From assembly GCF_022815905.2 (NCBI RefSeq), contig NZ_CP119327.1:124001-188000 (forward strand): 64,000 nt of DNA. The letters are read 5' to 3'. Below are positions 35,236 through 44,202 of the stretch, piece by piece (the first letter of the stretch is position 1; every line of letters begins with the position of its first letter). The notes under the pieces were generated by a model. It ran no database searches. It was not told the DNA's origin and was given only the letters and a program-made list of their open reading frames with translations. The position numbers were made by a program, and so were the translations under genes. This DNA comes from Staphylococcus sp. NRL 16/872. Its GTDB lineage: Bacteria; Bacillota; Bacilli; Staphylococcales; Staphylococcaceae.

Positions 35236-36432
35236 TTGACTTACAATTTTGATGAAATTATAGAACGTCGTTATACCAATGCGATGAATGTGGAAGGTTA
35301 CAAAGGCTATTTATTTGGAGATACTGATGTATCAGATATAGAAAATAATGATGAATTAATTCGCATGTGGGTTGAAGATATGGACTTCGCAACACCAGAT
35401 GTAGTTTTAGATGCTATACGTGACAGACTCGATAAAAAAATTCTAGGATATACCAATATATTTGGCTCAGACTATTATGAAGCTTTTGTTTCATGGACTG
35501 AACGACGTTTTGGGTATTCTTTTCCTCAAGAACAACTCGTCTTCTCTCACGGTATTGTGGCCGGCATCATAGAATTAGTAAGTTATATTTGCGACGAGGA
35601 GGACAAAGCACTAATCCTTACACCAAGTTATGGCCCATTTAAAATGGCATGCGACAGAAATAAAGTTTCAACTGTTTATTCACCACTCATTAATAAAGAC
35701 GGTTATTACGAAATTGACTTTGAAGATGTCCGTAAAAAAGTAGAAACAGAAAATATAAAACTATGTATCTTCGCTAACCCACATAACCCAACAGGTAGAG
35801 TGTGGTCAGAAGAGGAATTAAAACAATTTGGAGAAATTATGCAAGACAATGATGTGTGGGTCATTTCAGATGAAATTCACTGTGACATTAAACGTGCTGG
35901 CCAAACGCACGTGCCGTTTGCTAAAGCAATGCCAGAGTACGATAAGATCATCACAACAATGTCTCAAAGTAAAGCTTTCAACATTGCTGGCCTCATGTTC
36001 TCAAATATTATCATTCCTAATAGACGATTATTAAAGACATGGAAGTTACGTCACTTTAGTTCAGAGAATCCATTAAGCATTGTCGCGACCCAAGCTGCTT
36101 ATGAAAAGGGCGAAGACTGGTTAGCCGCAATGAATGACTATTTAGATGACAATTTTAAATATTTAGCAGAATTCTTGGACAATGAACTTCCACATGCAAA
36201 ATTTAAAATACCAGAAGCAACTTACCTAGCGTGGGTAGATTTAAGCTATTACATCAACCAAAAAGAAATCGACGAACCAATAGCTAAATACTTTATCAAA
36301 CATGCAGGCGTCATCATTGAAGGAGAAGAACAATTTGTTCATAATGCAGAAGGCCATGTCAGAATTAATATCGCCATCCCACGAGAAATCATGAAAAAAG
36401 GCTTAAATAAAATCAAAGAAGCATTAGTATAA
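35236..36432 (+). CDS. MalY/PatB-type PLP-dependent C-S lyase (aminotransferase fold)
   Basis: 398 residues, fold-type I. FANPHNPTGRVW is the cofactor-contacting Asn motif, SDEIHCDI carries the PLP-pyridine Asp, and SQSKAFNIAGL contains the Schiff-base lysine. The C-terminal HVRINIAIPR supplies the carboxylate-binding Arg. Members act as cystathionine beta-lyases or cysteine-S-conjugate lyases. TTG 35236 follows AGGAGG. It is convergent with an Lrp/AsnC regulator only 15 bases away, which may govern it. Confidence 0.87.
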   Translation: MTYNFDEIIERRYTNAMNVEGYKGYLFGDTDVSDIENNDELIRMWVEDMDFATPDVVLDAIRDRLDKKILGYTNIFGSDYYEAFVSWTERRFGYSFPQEQLVFSHGIVAGIIELVSYICDEEDKALILTPSYGPFKMACDRNKVSTVYSPLINKDGYYEIDFEDVRKKVETENIKLCIFANPHNPTGRVWSEEELKQFGEIMQDNDVWVISDEIHCDIKRAGQTHVPFAKAMPEYDKIITTMSQSKAFNIAGLMFSNIIIPNRRLLKTWKLRHFSSENPLSIVATQAAYEKGEDWLAAMNDYLDDNFKYLAEFLDNELPHAKFKIPEATYLAWVDLSYYINQKEIDEPIAKYFIKHAGVIIEGEEQFVHNAEGHVRINIAIPREIMKKGLNKIKEALV

Positions 36433-36447
36433 TTTTAAATTAGTGAA

Positions 36448-36858
36448 TTACACTACCTTTGAAAAAATAAAATGCGTCTTACTATGCCCATATTTCTGCA
36501 GAGAATCTATAAAGTTCTCTGCTTTTTTCATGTCTTTAAAACGTGCTTTAAACATAAAACAACTGTCACCTGAAATTCTATAACAAAATGCAACATTCTC
36601 TTGTTCAGAAATATAATTCTTAAAGTCTTTGTATAAATTATTTTTAATAGTAAGTTCTATAATTGCTTCAATATCATAGCCCAATAAACTGTAATCAATG
36701 TTGATTGTATAATTTTTGATAATGCCAGAATCAATTAATTTGTGAATACGCTCTCTCGTTGAAGGAACGGATAGATTCACTTTTTGACTTAGTTCACTAA
36801 GCGATAATTTACTATTTTCTTTTAGTATATTTAATAAATTTATATTTGTATAGTCCAT
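36448..36858 (-). CDS. Lrp/AsnC family transcriptional regulator
   Basis: 136 residues. N-terminal HTH at about 1-50 (NILKENSKLSLSELSQKVNLSVPSTRERIHKLIDSGII), then a RAM ligand-binding domain with the AFCYRISGDSCFMFK pattern. Length is typical of short Lrp proteins. It is convergent with the PatB-like lyase and divergent from the CMD-family gene at 36965. Either could be its target, and the effector is presumably an amino acid. Confidence 0.87.
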   Translation of the reverse strand: MDYTNINLLNILKENSKLSLSELSQKVNLSVPSTRERIHKLIDSGIIKNYTINIDYSLLGYDIEAIIELTIKNNLYKDFKNYISEQENVAFCYRISGDSCFMFKARFKDMKKAENFIDSLQKYGHSKTHFIFSKVV

Positions 36859-36964
36859 GAGCGTAACCTCCTAAAATAGTGAAAGTAATATGATGTAATT
36901 CCATATAAATATTAAGTTCAAACTTTGATATAAGCAATAAAATATATTCAAAGGAGGTAAGATC

Positions 36965-37378
36965 ATGCCGATTATCAATTATACGAAAGTTGGAAATACA
37001 CCTTTTCAGAAATTATTAGGCCATCAACCAGAATTGATGTCTTCATGGACTCAACTCAGTGATTTATTAGAAAATGATGGTACTTTAAGTAAAGAACTGA
37101 AAGAAGAAATAAGAAGAATGTTAGCACAGAAAAACGGTTGCCAATACTGTAAAGCAAAAGGTAAACCTACCGGCAGTCTAAAAGATGAAAAATCGACCAT
37201 TTGTATTGGCTTTACCGAAGTATTTATTAAAATGGGAGATCAAATTCCAGATAATATTATTCAGGTGCTTAAAGAAGGATTAACAGACCAAGAAATAGTG
37301 GAGCTTGTAGCATTTATTACATTTACTAATGCTCAACAAAATTTTGGTGCAATTATGAATTTGGAACCAATTGAATAA
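36965..37378 (+). CDS. Carboxymuconolactone decarboxylase/AhpD-like family protein
   Basis: 137 residues, all-helical. The redox-type CQYC motif (near residues 58-61) plus the downstream acidic TDQEIVELVAFITFTNAQQNF helix are those of AhpD-like CMD proteins, which are commonly small peroxidase or disulfide reductase partners. An ideal AAAGGAGGT site precedes ATG 36965. Monocistronic with terminator 37383-37425. Confidence 0.82.
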   Translation: MPIINYTKVGNTPFQKLLGHQPELMSSWTQLSDLLENDGTLSKELKEEIRRMLAQKNGCQYCKAKGKPTGSLKDEKSTICIGFTEVFIKMGDQIPDNIIQVLKEGLTDQEIVELVAFITFTNAQQNFGAIMNLEPIE

Positions 37379-37382
37379 CATT

Positions 37383-37425
37383 AAAACTTATCTTTACCCG
37401 TTTTGAGTAAAGATAAGTTTTTTTA
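37383..37425 (+). terminator. Rho-independent terminator
   Basis: AAAACTTATCTTTAC (37383-37397) pairs perfectly with GTAAAGATAAGTTTT, followed by a T-run. Confidence 0.92.
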
Positions 37426-37549
37426 ATATTTAGGAATTTTAAATTGTACAATTACTCTAATTTTGGGGATTTATATGCTATGATTTAGGAAACAAAATAT
37501 TCAGTCATAATCAATTTTTATAACTTTATTAAACAAGGGGGTTAGGCCT

Positions 37550-38743
37550 ATGCCTAAAAAGTTATTTAGTATTGATTTGAACAAGACAATGGACCAACAA
37601 GCACATCCTGGACATAACCGCTGGCATCCAGATATTCCTGCAGCATTTTCAGTGGATCCGGGAGAATCATTCAGAATGGAATGTTTAGATTGGACAGACG
37701 GCCAAATTAGTAACAACGATGACCCGGGTGACATTAAAAATGTGAACTTAAATCGTGTGCATGTATTAAGTGGACCAGTTCACGTTAATGGTGTTAAACC
37801 AGGCGACTTACTTGTAGTGGATATTTTAGATATTGGAATTTTTGACGAGCATCAATGGGGGTTCAATGGTATCTTTGATAAAACAAACGGCGGTAGCTTT
37901 TTAGTTGATCATTATCCGAATGCTCAGAAATCAATTTGGGACTTTAATGGCATTTACGCAACAAGTCGTCACGTTCCAGGCGTTGAATTTATTGGTTTAA
38001 TTCACCCAGGACTGATTGGCGTAGCGCCAACTCAAGAAATGTTAGATGAATGGAATCGCCGTGAAAAAGAATTAGTTGATACGGATCCAAATCGTCAACC
38101 TGTGTTAGCTAACTTACCTGACACAGACGCTGTAGTTGCTGGGACATTAACTGGTAAAGATTTCGACAGAGTAGCTAAAGAAGGTGCACGTACTGTCCCT
38201 CCTCGTGAAAATGGTGGTAACTGTGACATTAAAAACTTATCTAAAGGCTCTCGCATTTACTTTCCTGTCTTTGTCGATGGCGCAAAATTATCAGTAGGAG
38301 ATTTACACTTCTCACAAGGTGATGGGGAAATTACATTCTGTGGCGGTATTGAAATGCCAGGTTGGATTGAACTACGCGTTAACGTGATTAAAAATGGTAT
38401 GGAAAAATATCATATTAAGAAAAATCCTGCATTCAAACCAAGTCCAGTTATGCCAAACTATACAGATTACATAGTATTTGAAGGTATTTCTGTAAACGAA
38501 TTTAGTGGCAAACAAACGTACCTTGATGCTAATACAGCTTATAGAAATGCAGTATTAAATGCTATCGAATTCTTAAAAACACGTGGTTTTACTGGAGAAC
38601 AAGCGTATATGCTTTTAGGCACAGCGCCAGTTCAAGGCACAGTTGCTGGTATCGTAGACGTTCCAAACGCATGTTGTACGATTGCTATTCCAAGAGAAAT
38701 CTTCAAAGAAGATATTATTCCAAACTTGGAGCCAGACAAATAA
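37550..38743 (+). CDS. fmdA: Formamidase/acetamidase
   Basis: 397 residues, full-length FmdA_AmdA family. N-terminal HNRWHPDIPAAFSVDPGESFRME and the central GLIHPGLIGVAPT, PPRENGGNCDIKNLSKGSR and FSQGDGEITFCGGIE are the conserved blocks of formamidase, which hydrolyses formamide to formate and ammonia. AAGGGGG lies before ATG 37550. Its stop overlaps the start of the zinc-ribbon gene by one base (TAATG), the same pairing as fmdA-fmdB in methylotrophs, giving translational coupling. Confidence 0.92.
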   Translation: MPKKLFSIDLNKTMDQQAHPGHNRWHPDIPAAFSVDPGESFRMECLDWTDGQISNNDDPGDIKNVNLNRVHVLSGPVHVNGVKPGDLLVVDILDIGIFDEHQWGFNGIFDKTNGGSFLVDHYPNAQKSIWDFNGIYATSRHVPGVEFIGLIHPGLIGVAPTQEMLDEWNRREKELVDTDPNRQPVLANLPDTDAVVAGTLTGKDFDRVAKEGARTVPPRENGGNCDIKNLSKGSRIYFPVFVDGAKLSVGDLHFSQGDGEITFCGGIEMPGWIELRVNVIKNGMEKYHIKKNPAFKPSPVMPNYTDYIVFEGISVNEFSGKQTYLDANTAYRNAVLNAIEFLKTRGFTGEQAYMLLGTAPVQGTVAGIVDVPNACCTIAIPREIFKEDIIPNLEPDK

Positions 38744-39009
38744 TGCCTAACTACACATACAACTGTACAAATTGCGGAGAATTCACTCTCCGCCAATCTA
38801 TGAACGTTCAACACGATACAGCTAAATGTCCAACTTGCGATGCTGAATCCATTCGCGTATTCAACAGTTTTCAGACTTATAGAATGGACGGAAAATTAAA
38901 AAAACGTATCGAACGAGGACAAGAACCACGATTAGTAAAAAGAGATCAACTACCACAAATAAAACCTAAAGCAAACCGAACAGCAAGACCATGGATGGCA
39001 GGCCATTAA
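38743..39009 (+). CDS. fmdB: FmdB-type zinc-ribbon protein
   Basis: 88 residues. Two CxxC knuckles, Cys8/Cys11 and Cys29/Cys32, form the zinc ribbon, and the rest is a basic tail. FmdB was described as a putative regulator of formamidase. The open frame extends upstream inside fmdA, but the TAATG overlap at 38741-38745 and the canonical MPNYTYNCTNCG start show ATG 38743 is correct. Confidence 0.88.
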   Translation: MPNYTYNCTNCGEFTLRQSMNVQHDTAKCPTCDAESIRVFNSFQTYRMDGKLKKRIERGQEPRLVKRDQLPQIKPKANRTARPWMAGH

Positions 39010-39025
39010 CAACAACTAAAGTTTA

Positions 39026-39060
39026 GACCCCCAGCACTCTAAACGAGTCTGGGGGTTTTA
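39026..39060 (+). terminator. Strong terminator of the formamidase operon
   Basis: GACCCCCAG...ACT pairs with AGT.CTGGGGGTT around a short loop, followed by TTTTA. Confidence 0.88.
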
Positions 39061-39069
39061 CTATAATAA

Positions 39070-39663
39070 TTATTTTGTAGTAGATTTTTTACGGAATACT
39101 AAGAATGAACCTACTGCTAATAATACAGTTGCGAGAGTTGTTACTAATCCACTATTTGAAGTTTCGCCAGTTTCTGGTAAAGCTTTAGTTGGTGTAGTTT
39201 GGCTAGTTGAATGATTAGCGTTTTGAGAAGTGGTAGTTGAGTTATCTTGTGATGATTGAGCATTAGAAGTAGTATTAGCATTTGTTTGTTGATTATTAGA
39301 CTCTGAGGTAGAGTTGCTTCCATTTTGTCCATTTAAAAATGCTTGTCCTTCAGCTGGAATAACTGGAGTAGGATAAGTATCAGGATATTCTTCTTTTAAC
39401 TTTACTAAATAGTTAACATATTCTGCATAAGAACTTTGGTAACTATTAACACTACCGAAACCACCGCCTTCTCCAGCTCCTCCTTTTAAGCGTGCTTGTA
39501 ATAGAGAATCATGTGTTTTTTGCCATTCCTGTGGAGTAGCTAATGTCACACTACTCTCGCTATATTCTGAAGCATGAGCTTGATTTCCTTCAAAGCCTGT
39601 CCCTGCGAATAATAAGGTTCCCGCTAATGCACTAGTTGCTAAAATACCTACTTTTTTCATCAT
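39070..39663 (-). CDS. Small LPXTG cell-wall-anchored surface protein
   Basis: 197 residues. Signal peptide with a MMKK start and probable cleavage after AHA (about 32). A globular segment with a GGAGEGGGFGS glycine patch spans about 35-105. A Ser/Thr/Asn/Gln-rich spacer follows at about 112-160. The sortase motif LPETG is at 162-166, then a hydrophobic helix and RKKSTTK. Unusually short for an anchored protein. Binding partner unknown. It is divergent from the TetR regulator of the carnitine cluster. Confidence 0.88.
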   Translation of the reverse strand: MMKKVGILATSALAGTLLFAGTGFEGNQAHASEYSESSVTLATPQEWQKTHDSLLQARLKGGAGEGGGFGSVNSYQSSYAEYVNYLVKLKEEYPDTYPTPVIPAEGQAFLNGQNGSNSTSESNNQQTNANTTSNAQSSQDNSTTTSQNANHSTSQTTPTKALPETGETSNSGLVTTLATVLLAVGSFLVFRKKSTTK

Positions 39664-39856
39664 TAAAAACCCTTTATATATATTATGAGTGCGACTCCAT
39701 TATAAAAAATGGGGTAAGACGCTTTATGTCTATTTTAAAGATAATTTCACGAAAAATAGTTGTTCTACATTTTCCTAAAAAGGTTTATTATAAAAATGAA
39801 TGGATAACTATAACTACATGAAAGTAATTTAGCGTATTTAGGAAGTTGGTGAAAAA

Positions 39857-40399
39857 TTGGCAAGAACTTCAAAAAAACAATATTTATTAGAATGTGCAGC
39901 GTCTATTGTAAATGAGCAAGGTGCAGATTATTTAACGTTAGATGCCGTGGCTAAAAAAGCCGGCGTTAGTAAAGGTGGGTTATTATACCACTTCAAGTCC
40001 AAGGACGGTTTAATACAAGAATTAGTGAATTATGCTAATGAATTATATAAAAGTAAAGTCAATCAACATATAAATGAAGAGCAAGCGGTGAAAGGTCAAT
40101 GGCTAAACGCATTTATTGAAGCAACACGAGAACATCGTACAGAAAATGCACCAATCACATCTGGAATGTTAGCTGCCCAAGGCTCTAATAGAAATTTACT
40201 TGTACCCTTGAGAGAGTCTTATAAAGATTGGCAACAACATATCGAACAAGATGGCTTAGATAAAGCAGATGCCACAATTATTCGCTTAGCTGTAGATGGC
40301 TTGTGGCTGTCAGAAATATTTGGTATTAGTGCTATTGATGAAGATATGCGTGAAGAAGTACTTAATCGCTTAAAAGAATATATCAAAGAAAAAAGTTAA
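39857..40399 (+). CDS. TetR family regulator, probable regulator of the carnitine genes
   Basis: 180 residues. N-terminal HTH with TLDAVAKKAGVSKGGLLYHFKSKDGLI (about 24-50) and a helical ligand domain. It starts at TTG 39857 after AGGAAGTTGGTG. Terminator at 40415-40453 separates it from the carnitine genes, whose promoter spacer holds the palindrome TACCGACCAGTTGGTA, a form typical of TetR operators. Ligand presumably carnitine or an intermediate, by context. Confidence 0.83.
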   Translation: MARTSKKQYLLECAASIVNEQGADYLTLDAVAKKAGVSKGGLLYHFKSKDGLIQELVNYANELYKSKVNQHINEEQAVKGQWLNAFIEATREHRTENAPITSGMLAAQGSNRNLLVPLRESYKDWQQHIEQDGLDKADATIIRLAVDGLWLSEIFGISAIDEDMREEVLNRLKEYIKEKS

Positions 40400-40414
40400 A
40401 ATTCCTATAGCCTT

Positions 40415-40453
40415 AGAGCCGAGTAGTGTATAACACATTACTCGGCTCTTTTT
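40415..40453 (+). terminator. Rho-independent terminator
   Basis: AGAGCCGAGTA pairs perfectly with TACTCGGCTCT, followed by five Ts. Confidence 0.9.
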
Positions 40454-40466
40454 ATGTGACAAACTG

Positions 40467-40495
40467 TTGAAACTTTACCGACCAGTTGGTATAGT
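40467..40495 (+). promoter_or_regulatory. Promoter and TetR-type operator of the carnitine operon
   Basis: TTGAAA (40467-40472), 17-base spacer, TATAGT (40490-40495). The palindrome TACCGACCAGTTGGTA at 40476-40491 fills the spacer, so a bound repressor would block polymerase. Confidence 0.78.
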
Positions 40496-40532
40496 AACTA
40501 ACGTAATAAATAAATCAACCGAGGTGATAACG

Positions 40533-41420
40533 ATGCAAAAAGTTGTATTAACAGCAGCGATTACAGGCGCAGGAGATACAATTGAAAAAAATGAAAATGT
40601 ACCAGTTACACCACAAGAAATAGCTGACTCAGCTATAAAATGTGCAAAAGCAGGAGCAACAGTAGCTCATATTCATGTGAGAGATCCTAAGACAGGGGCT
40701 GTCAGTCATGATCCAGAACTTTATGCAGAAACAGTAAGATTAATAAGAGAAGCAGATGAAGATATTATCATTAACATCACATCAGGCGGTGGTGGAGATT
40801 TCATCCCAAATAAAGAACATCCAGAAACAGGCGGTGAAGGCACTTGGATTCAAACTCCTGAAGAACGCCATCGTCCAGTTAAAGATTCACTTCCAGAAAT
40901 GTGCACATTAGATTGTGGTAGCGCAAACATGGGAGATTCAATTTATATAAGTCCAGCTGCATGGCTTAGAGAACAAGCACAAATGGTAAAAGATGCAGGT
41001 GTAAAACCTGAATTAGAATGTTTCGATACAGGTCATGTCAGCTTTGCGAAACAATTAATCAACGAAGGATTAATTGAAGGCGAACCAATGTTCCAATTCT
41101 GTTTAGGTATTCCTTGGGGCGCAGAGAATGATCCAGAAACAATTGATTATTTAGTATCACGTATTCCAGAGAATGCACATTGGTCAGCATTTGGTATCGG
41201 AAAAATGCAATTACCAACCGTAAAAGAAGTCGCAAAACGTGGCGGTAATATTCGCGTTGGTTTAGAAGACAATATTTATATTTCTAAAGGTGTTAAAGCA
41301 ACAAACGAAGCTCTTGTAGAAGAAGCTAAAAAAATATTAGCTGAATTAGATATCGAACCATTAACACCAGCAGAAGCAAGAGAGAAATTTAATTTAAGAA
41401 ATCCAAAAGGAGGCCAATAA
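40533..41420 (+). CDS. Beta-keto acid cleavage enzyme (BKACE), 3-dehydrocarnitine cleavage
   Basis: 295 residues of the BKACE/DUF849 family, zinc-dependent enzymes that condense a beta-keto acid with acetyl-CoA. AHIHVRDPKTG carries the two zinc His ligands, followed by ECFDTGHVSF and GLEDNIYI. Next to carnitine dehydrogenase it should convert 3-dehydrocarnitine plus acetyl-CoA into acetoacetate and betainyl-CoA. The frame is open from 40467, but GAGGTGAT (40521-40528) points to ATG 40533. Its stop overlaps the next start (TAATG). Confidence 0.87.
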   Translation: MQKVVLTAAITGAGDTIEKNENVPVTPQEIADSAIKCAKAGATVAHIHVRDPKTGAVSHDPELYAETVRLIREADEDIIINITSGGGGDFIPNKEHPETGGEGTWIQTPEERHRPVKDSLPEMCTLDCGSANMGDSIYISPAAWLREQAQMVKDAGVKPELECFDTGHVSFAKQLINEGLIEGEPMFQFCLGIPWGAENDPETIDYLVSRIPENAHWSAFGIGKMQLPTVKEVAKRGGNIRVGLEDNIYISKGVKATNEALVEEAKKILAELDIEPLTPAEAREKFNLRNPKGGQ

Positions 41421-42379
41421 TGAAGTTCGCAGTTGTTGGAACAGGCGTCATCGGTAGTGGCTGGATAACTAGAATGTTAGCTCATGGCCATGAAGTCATC
41501 GCTACAGATCCAAGTGAAGGTGCTTATGAAAGAATGTTAGCGCAAGTTAAACAAAATTGGCCTTATGCTGAAGAAATGGGCTTAGCAGAGAATGCTTCAC
41601 TTGATAATCTAACTTTCACACCAAACTTAGAAGAAGCGGTTAAAGAAGCAGATCACATTCAAGAAAATGTTCCAGAAGTAGAAGAAATTAAAGACGCCGT
41701 ATTAAAAGAAATTGATTTCTACGCTAAAGCGGAGGCCACAATTGGCTCAAGTACTTCTGGCATTATGCCTACAGAGCTACAACAGAATTTATCACATCCA
41801 GAACGACTTGTTGTAGCACATCCATTCCATCCAGTCTACATTTTACCGTTAGTTGAAATTGTAGGCGGCGAACAAACTTCAGAAGAAACAATCATCAAAG
41901 CTGAGAAGATATATGAAGATATTGGCATGGATGTTTTACATGTAAGACACGAAGTTGAAGGGCATATTGCTGACCGTCTTATGGAAGCACTTTGGCGTGA
42001 ATCGTTGCATATCGTCAATGATGGTATTGCAACTACAGAAGAAGTCGACAAAGCATTTACACATGCTGCTGGCTTACGTTATGCGCAATATGGTCCGTTC
42101 ATGACTTTCCACTTAGCTGGTGGTGAAGGTGGTATGCGCCACATGTTAAAACAATTTGGTCCAGCATTGAAGAAACCATGGACTAAATTAGTCGCACCAG
42201 AGCTTACAGATGATTTATATGAAAAGGTAGTAAGCGGTAGTGAAGCATCATCACAAGGTTACACTATGTCAGAACTCGATCAAAAACGTAATGAATTTTT
42301 AATTAAAGTTAAAAAGTTAGCTGAAGAATATTGGCCAGAAGAAACTGCCGGTATGAAGAAAGCTAATCAGGTGTTATAA
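41420..42379 (+). CDS. L-carnitine dehydrogenase
   Basis: 319 residues of the 3-hydroxyacyl-CoA dehydrogenase superfamily. NAD motif GTGVIGSG is at 7-14. SSTSGIMPTELQ and HPFHPVYILPLVEIVGG carry the catalytic His and Glu region, and YGPFMTFHLAGGEGGM is characteristic of L-carnitine dehydrogenases. It oxidises carnitine to 3-dehydrocarnitine with NAD+. Translationally coupled to the BKACE gene and followed after one base by the thioesterase gene, so all three form one tight operon. Confidence 0.9.
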   Translation: MKFAVVGTGVIGSGWITRMLAHGHEVIATDPSEGAYERMLAQVKQNWPYAEEMGLAENASLDNLTFTPNLEEAVKEADHIQENVPEVEEIKDAVLKEIDFYAKAEATIGSSTSGIMPTELQQNLSHPERLVVAHPFHPVYILPLVEIVGGEQTSEETIIKAEKIYEDIGMDVLHVRHEVEGHIADRLMEALWRESLHIVNDGIATTEEVDKAFTHAAGLRYAQYGPFMTFHLAGGEGGMRHMLKQFGPALKKPWTKLVAPELTDDLYEKVVSGSEASSQGYTMSELDQKRNEFLIKVKKLAEEYWPEETAGMKKANQVL

Positions 42380-42380
42380 G

Positions 42381-42854
42381 ATGACTCAATTATATGCATA
42401 TAACACAGAAGTTAAAACTGAGTGGGTCGATCATAATGGACATATGAATGATGCCGAATATAATCGTGTATTCAGTGATGCCACAGATGATTGGCTCGCC
42501 CATATTGGTTTAGATGTGGATGCGATAAAAACGCTAAATTACACAATATTCACGTTGGAGAACCATGTCACATTTTTAAAAGAAATGAAAGAACATGATG
42601 CAATAACAGTCAATGTTTATCTGTATGATTATGACAGTAAACGATTACACGTATTTATGGAAATGTATAATTCTAATCAACAATTAGCGGCAACGTATGA
42701 AGTCATGTTAATGGGAATGGATACACAATCTGAGCGTCCAGCACCGTTCCCAACTTCTATCGCTAACAATGTGACACGTTACTTTGAGGATTATTCATTA
42801 TCTGAAACGCCTAAGCAGTTAGGTCATCAAATCGGAATTACACGACGCTCATAA
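42381..42854 (+). CDS. 4HBT-fold thioesterase, probable betainyl-CoA thioesterase
   Basis: 157 residues with the hot-dog thioesterase start VKTEWVDHNGHMNDAEYNRVFSDATD, the catalytic Asp/His-Asn-Gly-His region. As third gene of the carnitine operon it should release glycine betaine from betainyl-CoA, as in the pseudomonad carnitine pathway (CdhB type). The end product is the osmoprotectant that the adjacent OpuC-like transporter also handles. Confidence 0.83.
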   Translation: MTQLYAYNTEVKTEWVDHNGHMNDAEYNRVFSDATDDWLAHIGLDVDAIKTLNYTIFTLENHVTFLKEMKEHDAITVNVYLYDYDSKRLHVFMEMYNSNQQLAATYEVMLMGMDTQSERPAPFPTSIANNVTRYFEDYSLSETPKQLGHQIGITRRS

Positions 42855-42927
42855 ACTAGCAATCTTATAAACTACTCAGAGAATTTATTGACAAATGAAA
42901 GCAAAGATTTAAAGGACTTTATGTGCC

Positions 42928-42956
42928 TTGTTGTTACTTAGTTAGCTTTGTATAAC
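42928..42956 (+). promoter_or_regulatory. Probable promoter of the opuC-like operon
   Basis: TTGTTG (42928-42933), 17 bases, TATAAC (42951-42956), about 60 bases before the ATPase gene. Confidence 0.5.
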
Positions 42957-43014
42957 ATCCACATTTAGTCCTTATTTTTTGAATAACTATTAATGAAAAG
43001 AAAGGAATGGACGT

Positions 43015-44202
43015 ATGTTAAGTATTAGGAACTTATCAAAAGTCTATGCAGGTGGAAAGAAAGCAGTAGATAACATGAATATCGATATTGAATCGGGAGA
43101 CTTTGTAGCCTTCATTGGTACAAGTGGGAGTGGTAAGACTACCGCACTTCGTATGATTAACCGCATGATTGAATCAACTGAAGGTGAAATCACAATTGAT
43201 GGTAAAAATATTCGTCAAATGAATGCCGTTGAGTTACGTCGTAGCATTGGTTACGTTATTCAACAAATTGGCTTGATGCCACATATGACAGTAAAAGAAA
43301 ACATTGTGTTAGTTCCTAAATTATTAAAATGGTCACAAGAAAAGAAAGATGAAAAGGCTAAGGAATTAATTAATTTAGTTGATTTACCTGAAGAATATTT
43401 GGATCGTTATCCTTCTGAACTGTCTGGTGGTCAGCAACAACGTATTGGTGTTGTACGCGCACTAGCAGCAGAACAAGATATTATCTTGATGGATGAGCCA
43501 TTTGGCGCACTTGATCCAATTACAAGAGATACATTACAAGACTTAGTGAAGAAACTACAAAAACAATTAGGCAAAACGTTCATCTTTGTTACGCATGATA
43601 TGGACGAAGCGATTAAACTTGCAGATAAAATTTGTATCATGACTAATGGGAAAGTCGTTCAATATGATACACCAGACAACATCTTAAGAGCCCCAGCAAA
43701 CGATTTCGTAAAAGATTTCATCGGTCAAAATCGTCTTATCCAAGATAGACCAAACATTAGAACGGTTGAAGACGCGATGGTTAAACCAGTCACTGTTCAC
43801 GTAGATAGCTCATTAAATGAAGCGGTCAATATTATGCGTGAACGTCGTGTAGATACAATCTTTGTCGTTAATAATGAAGATCATCTATTAGGTTATTTAG
43901 ACATCGAAGATATTAATCAAGGTCTACGTGCTAATAAAGAACTTATCGACACAATGCAACGAGATATTTATCGCGTACGTATAGACAGTAAATTACAAGA
44001 TTCAGTACGTACTATCTTAAAACGTAGCGTTAGAAATGTGCCAGTCGTTGCCAGTGATAATAAAACATTAGTGGGATTAGTAGTAAGAGCAAACTTAGTG
44101 GATATCGTATATGACAGTGTTTGGGGAGAAAATACTAAGGAATCTAAGACGACAGAAGATCCAATTATCGAACCTGAAGTTAATGGAGCTGACAAGCAAT
44201 GA
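43015..44202 (+). CDS. opuCA: Glycine betaine/carnitine ABC transporter ATPase (OpuCA type)
   Basis: 395 residues. Walker A GTSGSGKTT at 35-43, the signature LSGGQQQR, Walker B IILMDEPFGALDP, and the switch His in FVTHD. Two CBS domains occupy about 250-375, the ionic-strength sensor of OpuA/OpuC ATPases. It is the energy subunit for osmoprotectant import. The stop overlaps the next gene by four bases. Location beside carnitine-to-betaine genes supports carnitine, betaine or choline as cargo. Confidence 0.92.
   Translation: MLSIRNLSKVYAGGKKAVDNMNIDIESGDFVAFIGTSGSGKTTALRMINRMIESTEGEITIDGKNIRQMNAVELRRSIGYVIQQIGLMPHMTVKENIVLVPKLLKWSQEKKDEKAKELINLVDLPEEYLDRYPSELSGGQQQRIGVVRALAAEQDIILMDEPFGALDPITRDTLQDLVKKLQKQLGKTFIFVTHDMDEAIKLADKICIMTNGKVVQYDTPDNILRAPANDFVKDFIGQNRLIQDRPNIRTVEDAMVKPVTVHVDSSLNEAVNIMRERRVDTIFVVNNEDHLLGYLDIEDINQGLRANKELIDTMQRDIYRVRIDSKLQDSVRTILKRSVRNVPVVASDNKTLVGLVVRANLVDIVYDSVWGENTKESKTTEDPIIEPEVNGADKQ

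Noticed and set aside
38671..38742. Upstream extension of the FmdB-type protein
   Set aside because: It overlaps fmdA codons and does not match the zinc-ribbon family. TAATG coupling fixes the start at 38743.
40467..40532. Earlier start for the BKACE protein
   Set aside because: This stretch contains the promoter -35, operator and -10. The ribosome-binding site points to ATG 40533.
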